Positions 53,061 to 62,127 of a stretch of 64,000 nucleotides of DNA are shown one piece after another. The DNA comes from Solimonas fluminis (lineage in GTDB: Bacteria; Pseudomonadota; Gammaproteobacteria; Nevskiales; Nevskiaceae). The stretch spans positions 248,001 through 312,000 of the forward strand of contig NZ_PSNW01000001.1 in NCBI RefSeq assembly GCF_002930645.1, written 5' to 3'. The stretch's first letter is position 1. Each line of letters begins with the position of its first letter. The notes beneath the pieces were generated by a model, which saw only the letters and a program-made list of their open reading frames with translations, did no database searches and was not told where the DNA came from. The translations under genes and the position numbers were made by a program.

Positions 53061-53897
53061 TCAGCCCCTGCGCGCCTCGATGACGCGCACCAGTTCGGCC
53101 CCCGGCAGGATCCGGCCTGCCTGGGGCTCCTGCCGGGGATCGTGCAGCCGGGCCTCGGGGAAGCCCGCCTCCCGCAGCTGCGCCAGCGCCTCGCCCGCAT
53201 CGGGGAAATGCAGGTGGACCCGCCCGCGCACGAAGGCCTGCAGCAGCTTGCCGAAGACCCGCTGCGAGGTGCCGCGGTTGTCGTTGGCCAGGTGCAGGTC
53301 GGAGAGGTACAGGCCCTGGGGGAAGCGCGACAGCACGCCGGCGAAGCGCCGCCACATCCCCAGCACCGCGTCCCGGTCGAAGTAGTTCAACAGGCCCTCG
53401 GTGACGATCGCGGTGCCCTGCGCCGGATCGAGGCGGTCGGCCAGCGCCGACAGCGACAGCGGGCCGAGATCGGCCAGCGCGTCCAGCGGCTGCACGCGGT
53501 GCCCCGGCAGCAGCAGGCCGTTGCGCTCCAGGCGCTGCAGTTTCCACTCCGCCATGTGCGGCAGGTCGGCCTCGATGTAGCGCAGGCGGCGGCCATGGCG
53601 CCGCTTGAAGTCCCAGCCGCGCGGCGAAAAGCCGGCGGCGATCTCGATCACCTGGGTCACGCGCCCTTCCGCGATGGCCTGCTCCAGCAGCGCGTCGATC
53701 AGGCGGTGGCGCGCCAGCAGGAAGCCGTCCACCGTGGGCTTTCCGCGCGACTGCGCCAGCAGCGACCAGGGCTTGAGCGCATTGAACAGCAGGCGCCCCT
53801 GCGGGGTGACAAGGGCCTGGTGCGACAGGCCGTGGTGGAACCAGGCGTAGCCGGTGTAGTGGGCGGTCGGGCTGATCGCCTCGGAACTGCGTGCCAT
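53061..53897 (-). CDS. Class I SAM-dependent methyltransferase (leucine carboxyl methyltransferase-like)
   Basis: A 278-aa methyltransferase of the PPM/leucine carboxyl methyltransferase-like family. The SAM-binding motif is IEIAAGFSPRGWDF (about residues 88-102), where EIAAG replaces the usual ExGCG, and YIEADLPHM holds the acidic residue for the ribose. It is the last gene of the five-gene minus-strand operon that also contains a BVMO, a PF10118 diiron protein, a patatin and an SDR. It may methylate an acid or alcohol made by that pathway. The frame runs on upstream but is shadow there. Confidence 0.83.
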   Translation of the reverse strand: MARSSEAISPTAHYTGYAWFHHGLSHQALVTPQGRLLFNALKPWSLLAQSRGKPTVDGFLLARHRLIDALLEQAIAEGRVTQVIEIAAGFSPRGWDFKRRHGRRLRYIEADLPHMAEWKLQRLERNGLLLPGHRVQPLDALADLGPLSLSALADRLDPAQGTAIVTEGLLNYFDRDAVLGMWRRFAGVLSRFPQGLYLSDLHLANDNRGTSQRVFGKLLQAFVRGRVHLHFPDAGEALAQLREAGFPEARLHDPRQEPQAGRILPGAELVRVIEARRG

Positions 53898-53920
53898 GCG
53901 TCTGCTCTTCGGGTCGGGGT

Positions 53921-54763
53921 TCAGGCGGCCAGCGTCGGCCGGTCCAGCAGCTGCGCCAGGCGCTTGAGCGCGGCCTCGCGCAGGGCGCGGCTGTCCACCT
54001 CGTCCGGATGGAAGTCGCGGCGGTAGTAGGCCAGGTAGCGCGGGCGCAATCTGCGCAGCCAGGGGCGGAAGTAGGCCAGCCGCCGCAGCACGCCGCGCGT
54101 GCCGAGCTTCTCGCCGGAAGCGCGGTACAGGCGGATGAAGTGCAGCATGCTGAACAGCGAGAATTCGAGCGTGGTGACCACCATCTGGCTGCGGCGGATC
54201 CACTCGCTGTCCACCTGGTCCTTGAAGACGTCGAAGGCCACGGCCTTGTGCTCGCTCTCCTCCACCGCATGCCATAGCCACAGCGCGAACACGCGCTCGT
54301 CCATGCCCTTCAGGAATTCCGGGTGCTCCAGCAGCATCTCGGCCAGCATCGCGGTGAAGTGCTCCAGCGCGCAGGTCATGGCCAGGCGCCGCTCCGGCGA
54401 CAGCATGCGGTCGCGCAAGCCCAGGCCGCGCTTGACGAAGGCCTCGACCTTGCCGGTGGGCAGGCCGCGCCCCTGCATGAAGGCATTGAGGGCGGTGTGC
54501 TCGTTGCCGTGGTGCGCCTCCTGGCCGATGAAGCCGCGGATCTGCTGGCGCAGCAGCGGGTCCTTGACGCCGTCCTGCCAGGCGCGCACGGCGCGGATGA
54601 AGAAGCGCTCGCCTTCCGGAAAGGTGCAGGACTGCGCCGCCATCACCAGCGTCTTCACCACGTCGCCGTCGAACCACCAGGTGGGGATCGACTCGTCGAA
54701 GACGAAATCCATGCGCCGCACGGGAATCGCGGTGCCGCCGTCCTTGTGTTCCATCTTGCCCAT
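53921..54763 (-). CDS. PF10118 metal-dependent protein, putative diiron enzyme (module 2)
   Basis: A 280-aa protein of the PF10118 family (named metal-dependent hydrolase). It shows a ferritin-like diiron ligand set: E52 (GERFF), E82-x-x-H85 (QEAHH), E134 (LEHFT) and E169-x-x-H172 (ESEH). The spacing is nearly identical to that of the 308-aa protein in module 1 (E53, E83/H86, E139, E170/H173). This points to an oxygen-activating diiron enzyme rather than a hydrolase. GAGGAG precedes the ATG. It lies between a BVMO and a methyltransferase in one operon. Confidence 0.82.
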   Translation of the reverse strand: MGKMEHKDGGTAIPVRRMDFVFDESIPTWWFDGDVVKTLVMAAQSCTFPEGERFFIRAVRAWQDGVKDPLLRQQIRGFIGQEAHHGNEHTALNAFMQGRGLPTGKVEAFVKRGLGLRDRMLSPERRLAMTCALEHFTAMLAEMLLEHPEFLKGMDERVFALWLWHAVEESEHKAVAFDVFKDQVDSEWIRRSQMVVTTLEFSLFSMLHFIRLYRASGEKLGTRGVLRRLAYFRPWLRRLRPRYLAYYRRDFHPDEVDSRALREAALKRLAQLLDRPTLAA

Positions 54764-54800
54764 GGCTCTGCTCCTCTGCCGCCCGGATTCTGCGCCCGGT

Positions 54801-56306
54801 TCAGGCGAAGTGATAGTCCTTCAGCGGGAACCGCGAAGCGCGCCTCAGCCCGGAGATGGTGGACGTCGGCCGCAGCAGGGTCGCCTCGCCGTGCTGGTTG
54901 AAATAGTAGCTGCGCGAGCTGGCGCAGTTGCCGTTGACGAACACCGAGTGCTCCAGGCGCTGCTTCATGTCGGCCACGAAAGCGTCGTTGGCCTGCTCGG
55001 ATACCTCGAAGCTGCGCGCCTTGCGGCGCCGCAGCTCGCCGATCAGGCGCGCGATGTGCTTCATCTGTCCCTCGATCGTGGTGAAGAAGGACAGCCCGTT
55101 GTAGGCGTAGGGGCTGTTGAGGCTGAACAGGTTCGGGAAGCCCGGGATCGCGATGCCCTCGTAGGACTGGAAGCGCGTTCCGCGCCACCAGGCGCCCAGG
55201 TCCTTGCCGCCCCGGCCGATCACCTGGATCGCCGGGAAGTTCTCCTCCCAGAGGCTGAAGCCGGTGGCCAGGATCAGGGTGTCGATCGGGCGGCGCCTGC
55301 CGTCGTGGGTCACGATGGCATCCGGTTCGATGCGCGCGATGCCGTCGGTCACCAGTTCGACATTGGGGCGATTGAAGGTCGGGTAGTAGGTATTGGAGAA
55401 GGTCGGGCGCTTGCAGCCGAAGCTGTAGTCCGGCGTCAGCTTCCCGCGCAGCGCCGGGTCCTTCACCTGGCGGGCGATGTGCGCCCTGCAGACCCGCTCC
55501 ATGGTGCGCGTCAGCAGCGGCAGCTCCCGGTTGTGGAGCACGCCGGTGACCATGATCGCCTCCAGCAGGCCGGAGCTGACCAGGCGCGCCGAGCGCTGCG
55601 TGGACGGCAATGCCGCGAACAGGCGGCGCAGCGCCAGCGGGATCGGGCCGTCGAGCTTGGGCGTCACCCAGATCGCGGTACGCTGGTAGACGTCGAGCTG
55701 CGCCAGCTTCGGCGCGATCTTCGGCAGCAGCTGCACCGCCGTGGCGCCGGTACCGATCACCGCGGCGCGCTTGCCCTGCAGCTCGTAGCCGTGGTCCCAG
55801 GCCGCGGTGTGGATGACCTTGCCCCTGAAGCTCTCGATGCCGGCGATGTCCGGCTTCTTCGGCTGCGACAGGAAGCCGGTGGCCGTGAGCAGGAAGCGCG
55901 CCGTCAGCGGCTCGCCGCCGGCAAGCTGCACGCTCCACAGGCGGTTGGCTTCGTCGTACACCGCTTTCCGCACCACGGTATTGAAGCGCATGTGGCGGCG
56001 CAGGTCGTACTTGTCGGCCACGTGCTCGGCGTACTTCTTCAGCTCCGCGCCCGGCGCGTAGAGGCGCGACCACCAGGGATTGGGCTCGAAGGAATACGAA
56101 TAGGTGAAGGAGGCGATGTCCACCGCCAGCCCCGGATAGCGGTTGACGTGCCAGGTACCGCCGAGATCGTCGTTGCGATCCAGCAGCAGCAGCGAATCGA
56201 TGCCCTGCCGCTTCAGCTCGATCGCCGCGCCCATGCCGCCGAAGCCGGTGCCGATGACGATGGCCTCGTAGTCCGGCTGCCGTTCCATGCGTTCTGCCTT
56301 GCCCAT
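54801..56306 (-). CDS. Flavin-containing monooxygenase, Baeyer-Villiger type (module 2)
   Basis: A 501-aa flavoprotein with FAD loop GTGFGGMG (near residue 19), the Baeyer-Villiger fingerprint FxGxxxHxxxWD as FRGKVIHTAAWD (residues 160-171), and the NADPH loop VIGTGATAVQ. It should convert a ketone to an ester with O2 and NADPH. It shares the overall layout of the module 1 enzyme, so the two are paralogues. It is in the operon with SDR, patatin and PF10118. Confidence 0.9.
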   Translation of the reverse strand: MGKAERMERQPDYEAIVIGTGFGGMGAAIELKRQGIDSLLLLDRNDDLGGTWHVNRYPGLAVDIASFTYSYSFEPNPWWSRLYAPGAELKKYAEHVADKYDLRRHMRFNTVVRKAVYDEANRLWSVQLAGGEPLTARFLLTATGFLSQPKKPDIAGIESFRGKVIHTAAWDHGYELQGKRAAVIGTGATAVQLLPKIAPKLAQLDVYQRTAIWVTPKLDGPIPLALRRLFAALPSTQRSARLVSSGLLEAIMVTGVLHNRELPLLTRTMERVCRAHIARQVKDPALRGKLTPDYSFGCKRPTFSNTYYPTFNRPNVELVTDGIARIEPDAIVTHDGRRRPIDTLILATGFSLWEENFPAIQVIGRGGKDLGAWWRGTRFQSYEGIAIPGFPNLFSLNSPYAYNGLSFFTTIEGQMKHIARLIGELRRRKARSFEVSEQANDAFVADMKQRLEHSVFVNGNCASSRSYYFNQHGEATLLRPTSTISGLRRASRFPLKDYHFA

Positions 56307-56324
56307 TGCTGCTCTCCGAAGAAC

Positions 56325-57251
56325 TTATCGCCGAAGCGCCGTGTACACGGCGCGGGCGCTGCCGGCGGTCGCCACGTCGAAGACATGGCGGCGGCGGCGA
56401 TGATCCATCATGTTGTAGCCGATCGCGGCCAGTTCGGCCGGCCCCGGCTCGAGCCGGATCGTGCGGATGCCGGCCGCCTGCAGCTGCGCGATCTCGCGGT
56501 CCACGATCGAGGTCATGTGCCGGCGCACGCGGCGCTCGATCCGCGCCAGCGGCGACAGCGGCCGGTCGGGCTCGCTCGAAGCCATCGGCGCCAGCACCAC
56601 GGCCTCGGTCACGCCGCTGCCCAGCAGCAGGTCCGCCGAGGTCGGCGAGGCGATGCCGCCGTCGAGGTAGCGCCGGCCCTGCCATTCCACCGGCGGACAC
56701 CATCCGGGCACGCCGTAGGAAGCGCAGACCGCGAGGTCCAGCGGAATCCGCGGCGCATCCTCGCGCCCGAAGGCCACGCGCTCGCCGCTGTCGACGTCCA
56801 CGCCGACGATCCAGGTCTTGCGATGCGGCGCCCACTGCCCCTCCGGCACCACGCTGCCGATCAGGCGCCGGAACGGCGCCATGTCGGCGGTACCGCGCGG
56901 CAGCAGGCCGGTGAAGGCGGTGAAGGCGGAGATGCGCCGCCGCAGGCCCAGGCGCGCCAGCGGCAGGCCGGGCCATTGCGCCGCGGGCAGCGGCGGCAGC
57001 ACGCCGCCGGTGTCGAGGTCATGGTTCCATGCGCAGTCCGGCGCCTCGCCGCGCTGGCTGGCGACCATGCGCTCCACCGGGACGCCGGCACCGAGCAGGG
57101 CCGACAGCACGGCCCCGCTGGAGGTGCCGATCAGGATCTCCGCCTCGCGCGGATCCCAGCCCAGCTCGCGCTGCAGCGCCGCCAGCGTGGCGATGCTCCA
57201 GGCACCGCCGGCCACGCCGCCGCAGCCGATGACCAGGGCACGGCGGCTCAT
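56325..57251 (-). CDS. Patatin-like phospholipase/esterase
   Basis: A 308-aa cytoplasmic patatin-type hydrolase. The oxyanion loop is GCGGVAGG (about 9-16), the nucleophile is Ser44 in the GTSSG elbow, and the catalytic Asp is in DGGIASP. It should cleave lipid or lactone esters using the Ser-Asp dyad. Its start overlaps the SDR stop by four bases. In this operon it could hydrolyse the ester made by the BVMO. The actual substrate is unknown. Confidence 0.88.
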   Translation of the reverse strand: MSRRALVIGCGGVAGGAWSIATLAALQRELGWDPREAEILIGTSSGAVLSALLGAGVPVERMVASQRGEAPDCAWNHDLDTGGVLPPLPAAQWPGLPLARLGLRRRISAFTAFTGLLPRGTADMAPFRRLIGSVVPEGQWAPHRKTWIVGVDVDSGERVAFGREDAPRIPLDLAVCASYGVPGWCPPVEWQGRRYLDGGIASPTSADLLLGSGVTEAVVLAPMASSEPDRPLSPLARIERRVRRHMTSIVDREIAQLQAAGIRTIRLEPGPAELAAIGYNMMDHRRRRHVFDVATAGSARAVYTALRR

Positions 57252-58123
57252 GCGCGCACCCGCTTGCGCACCGGCCTGGCCGCCGCATGTGCGCGATGCG
57301 CCAGCGCGTCGAGCCGGCGCTCGTAGTCGCGGCGGCCGCCGTGGTCGAGCTTCGACAGGATGCGGTCGTCACCGATGGCGCGACGCCCCAGGCGGATCAG
57401 CCACTCCGGCGCCAGCTGCATCAGTGCCGCGGCGGGCTTCAGGAACCCCGGCACGGCCACGAACAGCTGCGGCCGCTTCAGGGCCTGCACCACCGCTGCC
57501 GCCACGTCCTCCGGGTCCACCGCCGGGATGCCCTTGCCGGCCTCCTCGGTGCCCGCGGCCAGCTCGGTACGCACCTTGGAGGGCATCACCGCGGTGAAAT
57601 GCACGCCGCGGCCGCGGTACTCGGCATCCGCCGCCTCGGTCAGGCCCACCACCGCGAACTTGGTACCGGTGTAGACCACCGCCCCGGGGATGCCGAAGCG
57701 GCCCGCCAGCGAAGCGATGTTGACGATATGGCCGCTGCCGCGCTCCAGCATCTCCGGCAGCGCCAGTTGCATGCCGTGGATCACCCCGCGGAAGTTGATG
57801 TCGATCTGCGCATCGGAGCGTTCCGCCGGCTCGTCGAGGAAGGCACCCATCGGCATGATGCCGGCGTTGTTGACCAGCACGTCGACCGGACCCAGCGCGC
57901 GGCGTGCCGAATCCAGGAAGGCCCCGAAGGACCCGCGGTCGCGCACATCGAGCTTCGCGGCATGGGCGCCCAGCGGACGGGCCGCCGCCTGGGCCAGCTT
58001 GCCGTCGATGTCGCCGATGGCCACCTGGGCGCCCTCGGCCGCCAGTGCCCTGGCGATCTCCAGGCCGATGCCCCGCGCCCCGCCCGTCACCGCTACCACC
58101 TTGCCGCGCAAACCCCTGGCCAT
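57248..58123 (-). CDS. Short-chain dehydrogenase (SDR), module 2
   Basis: A 291-aa classical SDR. It has TGGARGIG as the cofactor loop, IGDIDGK (acidic residue for NAD), NNAGIMPMG, and YTGTK as the YxxxK motif. GGAGG, six bases before the ATG at 58123, sets the start. It is the first gene of the five-gene operon and is divergent from an AraC gene. By analogy with module 1 it would oxidise an alcohol to the ketone substrate of the BVMO. Confidence 0.9.
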   Translation of the reverse strand: MARGLRGKVVAVTGGARGIGLEIARALAAEGAQVAIGDIDGKLAQAAARPLGAHAAKLDVRDRGSFGAFLDSARRALGPVDVLVNNAGIMPMGAFLDEPAERSDAQIDINFRGVIHGMQLALPEMLERGSGHIVNIASLAGRFGIPGAVVYTGTKFAVVGLTEAADAEYRGRGVHFTAVMPSKVRTELAAGTEEAGKGIPAVDPEDVAAAVVQALKRPQLFVAVPGFLKPAAALMQLAPEWLIRLGRRAIGDDRILSKLDHGGRRDYERRLDALAHRAHAAARPVRKRVRA

Positions 58124-58158
58124 GCCGCCTCCAACCTCATCATTGAACGATGGCAATA

Positions 58159-58222
58159 TTGGCGCCTCCGCCCGTCCGGCGTGAGACGGCGCTGCGCCAT
58201 TCCGCTTATCATTTTGCGCCAA
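58159..58222. promoter_or_regulatory. Inverted half-sites in the divergent SDR/AraC promoter region
   Basis: TTGGCGC (58159-58165) and its exact reverse complement GCGCCAA (58216-58222) flank the divergent promoter region, 57 bases apart. They are candidates for binding of the AraC regulator encoded to the right, which could act on its own gene and on the five-gene operon. Confidence 0.45.
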
Positions 58223-58236
58223 AGCCCGCCTGTCCG

Positions 58237-59289
58237 ATGAAGCTGCCACCCGACATCAACCAGCCCTCGATCCCGGTTTCCTACCTGCAGCTGCTGGTGG
58301 AGATCATGGCCGAGCGCGGCGTGGGCCAGGAGCAGTTGCTGGCGGGCGTGCCGCTGGACGCCGCGCTGCTGTCGCAGCCGGAGGCCCGCATGTCGGCCTT
58401 CCAGTGGACGCTGCTGGCCATGAACGGCATCCGCCTGTCCGGCGACCCGGGCCTGGGCTACGAGTACGGGCTGCGCATGCGCCCGACCTCGCATGGCTTC
58501 CTGGGCTACGCCACGATGAGCTGCCCCTCCATGCAGGAGGCCATGGAGATCACCATCCGCTATGTGCAGGCGCGCCAGCGCAACTTCACGATGGCCTTGC
58601 GCCAGGATGCAGGCCACGGCGCCATCGAACTGCGCGAGAAGCACCCGATCCCGGTACTGCGCTCGTTCTTCATCGAGAACATCCTGCTGGGCCTGGCACG
58701 TGGCGGCTCGGCGATCCTCGGCATGGAGCTGCGCGATTTCGAGGGCGCGGAGATCTGGTTCGACTGGCCGGAGCCGCCCTATCACGCGGCCTACCGCGAG
58801 CGACTGCCGCCGATCCGCTTCAACCAGCCCGCCAACCTGCTGCGCTTTCCGCTGCGCTACCTGGCACTGCGGCCGGTGCTGGCCGATCCCCATGCCTCGA
58901 AGCAGGCCATCGCCCTCTGCGAGCGCGAACTGGCCCAGGCCGGGGGCCTGCAGGAAGGCGTCGGCCTACGCGTCTGCGGCGAACTGGCACTGCGGCCCGA
59001 AGGCGGCTATCCCGGCGTGGACGCGGTGGCCGCCAGCCTGCACATGTCCGGCCGCAGCCTCAAGCGCAAGCTGCAGGCCGAGGGCACCTCCTACCTGGCC
59101 CTGCTGGAGGAGATACGGCAGCGCGACGCCTTCCAGCTGCTGCGCCACTCCACCCTGGAGCTGCAGGACATCGCCGCGCGTCTGGGCTACACCAACCCGG
59201 CCAACTTCACCCGCGCCTTCCGCAAGTGGACCGGCGATTCGCCCAGCGTCTACCGGCGCCGGCTGCTGGAAGAGCAGGCTGCAGGCTAG
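58237..59289 (+). CDS. AraC family regulator with arabinose-binding-like N-terminal domain
   Basis: A 350-aa regulator. The N-terminal domain (about 1-220) is of the arabinose-binding type (SHGFLGYATMSCPSMQEAM). The C-terminal helix-turn-helix pair lies around residues 255-345, with SLHMSGRSLKRKLQAEGTSY and DIAARLGYTNPANFTRAFRKWTG. It is divergent from the SDR-patatin-BVMO-PF10118-methyltransferase operon and is the obvious candidate regulator. The frame extends upstream to 58150, but the ATG at 58237 fits the family. It is a paralogue of the regulator at 33945. Confidence 0.92.
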   Translation: MKLPPDINQPSIPVSYLQLLVEIMAERGVGQEQLLAGVPLDAALLSQPEARMSAFQWTLLAMNGIRLSGDPGLGYEYGLRMRPTSHGFLGYATMSCPSMQEAMEITIRYVQARQRNFTMALRQDAGHGAIELREKHPIPVLRSFFIENILLGLARGGSAILGMELRDFEGAEIWFDWPEPPYHAAYRERLPPIRFNQPANLLRFPLRYLALRPVLADPHASKQAIALCERELAQAGGLQEGVGLRVCGELALRPEGGYPGVDAVAASLHMSGRSLKRKLQAEGTSYLALLEEIRQRDAFQLLRHSTLELQDIAARLGYTNPANFTRAFRKWTGDSPSVYRRRLLEEQAAG

Positions 59290-59315
59290 ACTGCGGCGCA
59301 GACCAGGAGACGAGC

Positions 59316-59537
59316 ATGCCCCACCCGAACGACAAGCTGGCGCGGCTGCTGCGCACGCAGCCGGCGAAACTGGACTTCCTGTCCGTGCTGGCCGAGGCCG
59401 ACCGGCAGAAGCTGGCCGGCGACATCGAGCAGGCGCGCCAGGCCCATTCGAAGCACATCCGCGGCAGCATGGAGGAAGCCCTGAACCAGCTGCCCTGGCT
59501 GCTGCGCGCCCCCATCAGGAAGCTCTTCGGCGTATGA
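59316..59537 (+). CDS. Uncharacterised 73-aa protein, paralogue of the N-terminus of the next gene
   Basis: A 73-aa protein, start supported by CAGGAGAC. Residues 8-72 (LARLLRTQP ... IRKLFG) align with residues 12-77 of the next protein (LARVLHREP ... CRKVFG). Shared positions include L-A-R-x-L, the Pro, a string of Leu and the K-x-F-G at the end. It overlaps the next start by four bases (ATGA), so the two are translated together. No family is known to me; helical. Confidence 0.75.
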   Translation: MPHPNDKLARLLRTQPAKLDFLSVLAEADRQKLAGDIEQARQAHSKHIRGSMEEALNQLPWLLRAPIRKLFGV

Positions 59538-60319
59538 ACATCGACCGCGACACCGAGCTGCGGCGCCTGGCGCGCGTGCTGCACCGCGAGCCCGGGCAAC
59601 TGGGCCATCTCGCCGCGCTGGACGGTGCCGGCCTGATGAAGCTGCGCACGCTGATCCAGAACAGCCTGCTGGAGGAATTCGCCGGGCTGTTCGAGAAGAT
59701 CGCCGCCAGCGGCAAGCTGGCGCCGGATGCGCTGAGCGCCCTGCTGTGCCGCAAGGTCTTCGGTCCCAGCATCACCGCCAACATGTCCTACTACGTGCCG
59801 GCCGACCGCGCGGCCCGCATGTGCAAGCATTTCGACGACGAGTTCATGGCCGAGATCGCCCGCGAGCAGATTCCGGAGCGCGCGCAGGAGCAACTGGAGA
59901 AGCTGCCGGTGGAACTGATGCGCGGCGTCACGCGCCAGATGCTGGCCAGCCGCGACTACCACATCATGGGCGGCTTCACCGATTACCTGCCGGAACAGAA
60001 GGCGATGATCCTGATGGAGGAGATCGCCGACCCCGCCGACTCCCTGCGCATCTCCAGCTTCGCCCAGCGCAAGGACCGCATCGCGCGCCTGACCGCGCAG
60101 ATGGACGACGGGCAGCTCATGCGCCTGATCGACGCCGCCTTCAAGGAGCCGGCCTTCATCCACGAGGTGGGGCTGGTCATGGCGCAGATGGACGCGAAGG
60201 ACCAGCAGCGCATGGCCCGGCTCACCGATGCGGTGGACCCGAAGCACCGCGCCACGGCCCGCCGGGAGGCCGGCAAGAGCGGCACGCTGGAAGCGCTGCA
60301 GGCCTTCTTCGCCGCCTGA
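59534..60319 (+). CDS. Uncharacterised 261-aa helical protein
   Basis: A 261-aa soluble, all-helical protein without signal or membrane segments. The first 77 residues resemble the 73-aa product of the gene before it. The middle has repeated amphipathic helices of the type EQLEKLPVELMRGVTRQML and DYLPEQKAMILMEEI, vaguely like MgtE/FliG-type helical repeats. I do not recognise a family. The pair follows an AraC gene and is convergent with ilvD. Confidence 0.7.
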   Translation: MNIDRDTELRRLARVLHREPGQLGHLAALDGAGLMKLRTLIQNSLLEEFAGLFEKIAASGKLAPDALSALLCRKVFGPSITANMSYYVPADRAARMCKHFDDEFMAEIAREQIPERAQEQLEKLPVELMRGVTRQMLASRDYHIMGGFTDYLPEQKAMILMEEIADPADSLRISSFAQRKDRIARLTAQMDDGQLMRLIDAAFKEPAFIHEVGLVMAQMDAKDQQRMARLTDAVDPKHRATARREAGKSGTLEALQAFFAA

Positions 60320-60380
60320 GCGGGACACGCCACGAAAGCGAAAGCCGGCATGACGCTGTCGGTGGTGAAGGGCCGCCGCG

Positions 60381-62078
60381 TCAGTCGCCGTCCAGCACCG
60401 CGCCCCGGTCGGCGCCGCTCACCAGCCGCGCGAACTTCGCCAGCACGCCGCGGGTATAGCGCGGTGCCGGCTGCCTCCAGGCCGCGCGGCGCGTCGCCAG
60501 TTCCTCGTCGGAGACATGGACCTGGATCAGCTGCCGGTGGGCATCGATGGTGATGCGGTCACCCTCCTGCAGCAGTGCGATCGGACCGCCGGCGAAGGCC
60601 TCCGGCGCGACATGGCCTACCACCATGCCCCAGGTGCCGCCGGAGAAGCGGCCGTCGGTGATGAAGCCCACGCTCTCGCCCAGGCCCTTGCCGATGATCG
60701 CCGAGGTGGGCGCCAGCATCTCGGGCATGCCCGGACCGCCGCGAGGGCCGATGTAGCGGATCACCAGCACGTCGCCGGCGCGGATGCGGTCGCCCAGGAT
60801 CGCCTCCATCGCCTCGGGCTCGGAATCGAAGACGCGCGCCGGGCCGGTGATGACCGGGTTCTTCAGGCCGGTGATCTTGGCCACGGCGCCGTTCGGGGCG
60901 AGGTTGCCCTTGAGGATCGCCAGGTGACCCTCCTTGTACAGCGGCTTGTCGAAGGGGCGGATCACGTCCTGGTCGGCGCGCGGTTCGGCCGGGATGTGCG
61001 CCAGCTCCTCGGCCAGGGTCCTGCCGGTGACGGTGAGGCAGTCGCCATGCACCAGGCCCTTCACCAGCAGCATCTTCAGCACCTGCGGCACGCCGCCGGC
61101 CTTGTGGAAGTCCACGGCGACATAGGCACCCGAGGGCTTGAGGTTGCACAGCACCGGCACCCGGCGGCGCACGCGCTCGAAGTCGTCCAGCGACCACTCC
61201 AGGCCGGCGGCATGAGCCATGGCCAGGAAATGCAGCACCGCGTTGGTGGAGCCGCCGGTGGCCATCACCAGGGCGATGGCGTTCTCGATGCTCTTGCGCG
61301 TGACGACGTCGCGCGGCCGGATGCCCAGCCGGATCGCGTTGACCAGCACCGCGGCGGACTGCGCCACGCTGTCGCCCTTCTCGGGATCGGGGTTGGCCAT
61401 CTGCGAGGAGCCCAGCAGCGACATGCCCAGCGCCTCGAAGGCCGAGGACATGGTGTTGGCGGTGTACATGCCGCCGCAGGCGCCATGGCTGGGGCAGGCG
61501 TTCTTCTCGATGCCGTCGAAGTCCTCTCGGCTCATCCTGCCGGCGGTGAAGCTGCCCACGGCCTCGAAGGGCGAGACGATGGTCAGGGCCTGGCCCTTCC
61601 AGAAACCGGGCTTGATGGTGCCGCCGTAGCAGAATAGCCCCGGTACGTTCATGCGCAGCATGGCGATCATGGCGCCGGGCATGTTCTTGTCGCAGCCGCC
61701 GATGGCCAGCACGCCGTCCATGAACTGCGACTGCACCGCGGTCTCGATCGAATCGGCGATCACCTCGCGCGACACCAGCGAGAACTTCATGCCCTCGGTG
61801 CCCATCGAGATGCCGTCGGTGACGGTGGGGAAGCCGAAGGTCTGCGGCATGGCGCCGGCGGCCTTCAGCGCCGCTTCCGCACGGTCGGCGAGCGGCCCCA
61901 GGCCGGCGTTGCAGGGGTTCATCGTCGAGTGGCCGCTGGCGACGCCGACGATGGGCTTGTCGAAGTCGCTGTCGGTGAAGCCCACCGCACGCAGCATGGC
62001 GCGGTTGGGCGAACGGGCGATGCCCTCGGTGATGTTGCGCGAGCGGCTGTTAAGAACCGGCTTCCTGGCGTCGGACAT
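60381..62078 (-). CDS. ilvD: Dihydroxy-acid dehydratase
   Basis: A 565-aa dihydroxy-acid dehydratase, which makes the 2-keto acids of valine and isoleucine from dihydroxy acids in the cytoplasm. Iron-sulfur ligands are C56 (MNPCNAGL), C129 (GGCDKNMPG) and C201 ([14 protein letters not shown]), the pattern of the [2Fe-2S] form. Length is typical. No other ilv gene is in the window, so it is a stand-alone copy. It is divergent from a methyltransferase gene. Confidence 0.96.
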   Translation of the reverse strand: MSDARKPVLNSRSRNITEGIARSPNRAMLRAVGFTDSDFDKPIVGVASGHSTMNPCNAGLGPLADRAEAALKAAGAMPQTFGFPTVTDGISMGTEGMKFSLVSREVIADSIETAVQSQFMDGVLAIGGCDKNMPGAMIAMLRMNVPGLFCYGGTIKPGFWKGQALTIVSPFEAVGSFTAGRMSREDFDGIEKNACPSHGACGGMYTANTMSSAFEALGMSLLGSSQMANPDPEKGDSVAQSAAVLVNAIRLGIRPRDVVTRKSIENAIALVMATGGSTNAVLHFLAMAHAAGLEWSLDDFERVRRRVPVLCNLKPSGAYVAVDFHKAGGVPQVLKMLLVKGLVHGDCLTVTGRTLAEELAHIPAEPRADQDVIRPFDKPLYKEGHLAILKGNLAPNGAVAKITGLKNPVITGPARVFDSEPEAMEAILGDRIRAGDVLVIRYIGPRGGPGMPEMLAPTSAIIGKGLGESVGFITDGRFSGGTWGMVVGHVAPEAFAGGPIALLQEGDRITIDAHRQLIQVHVSDEELATRRAAWRQPAPRYTRGVLAKFARLVSGADRGAVLDGD

Positions 62079-62127
62079 GGCGGACCTGGCTGATGAGACG
62101 GGTGTGGAACCGTATCATGTCGGGACC

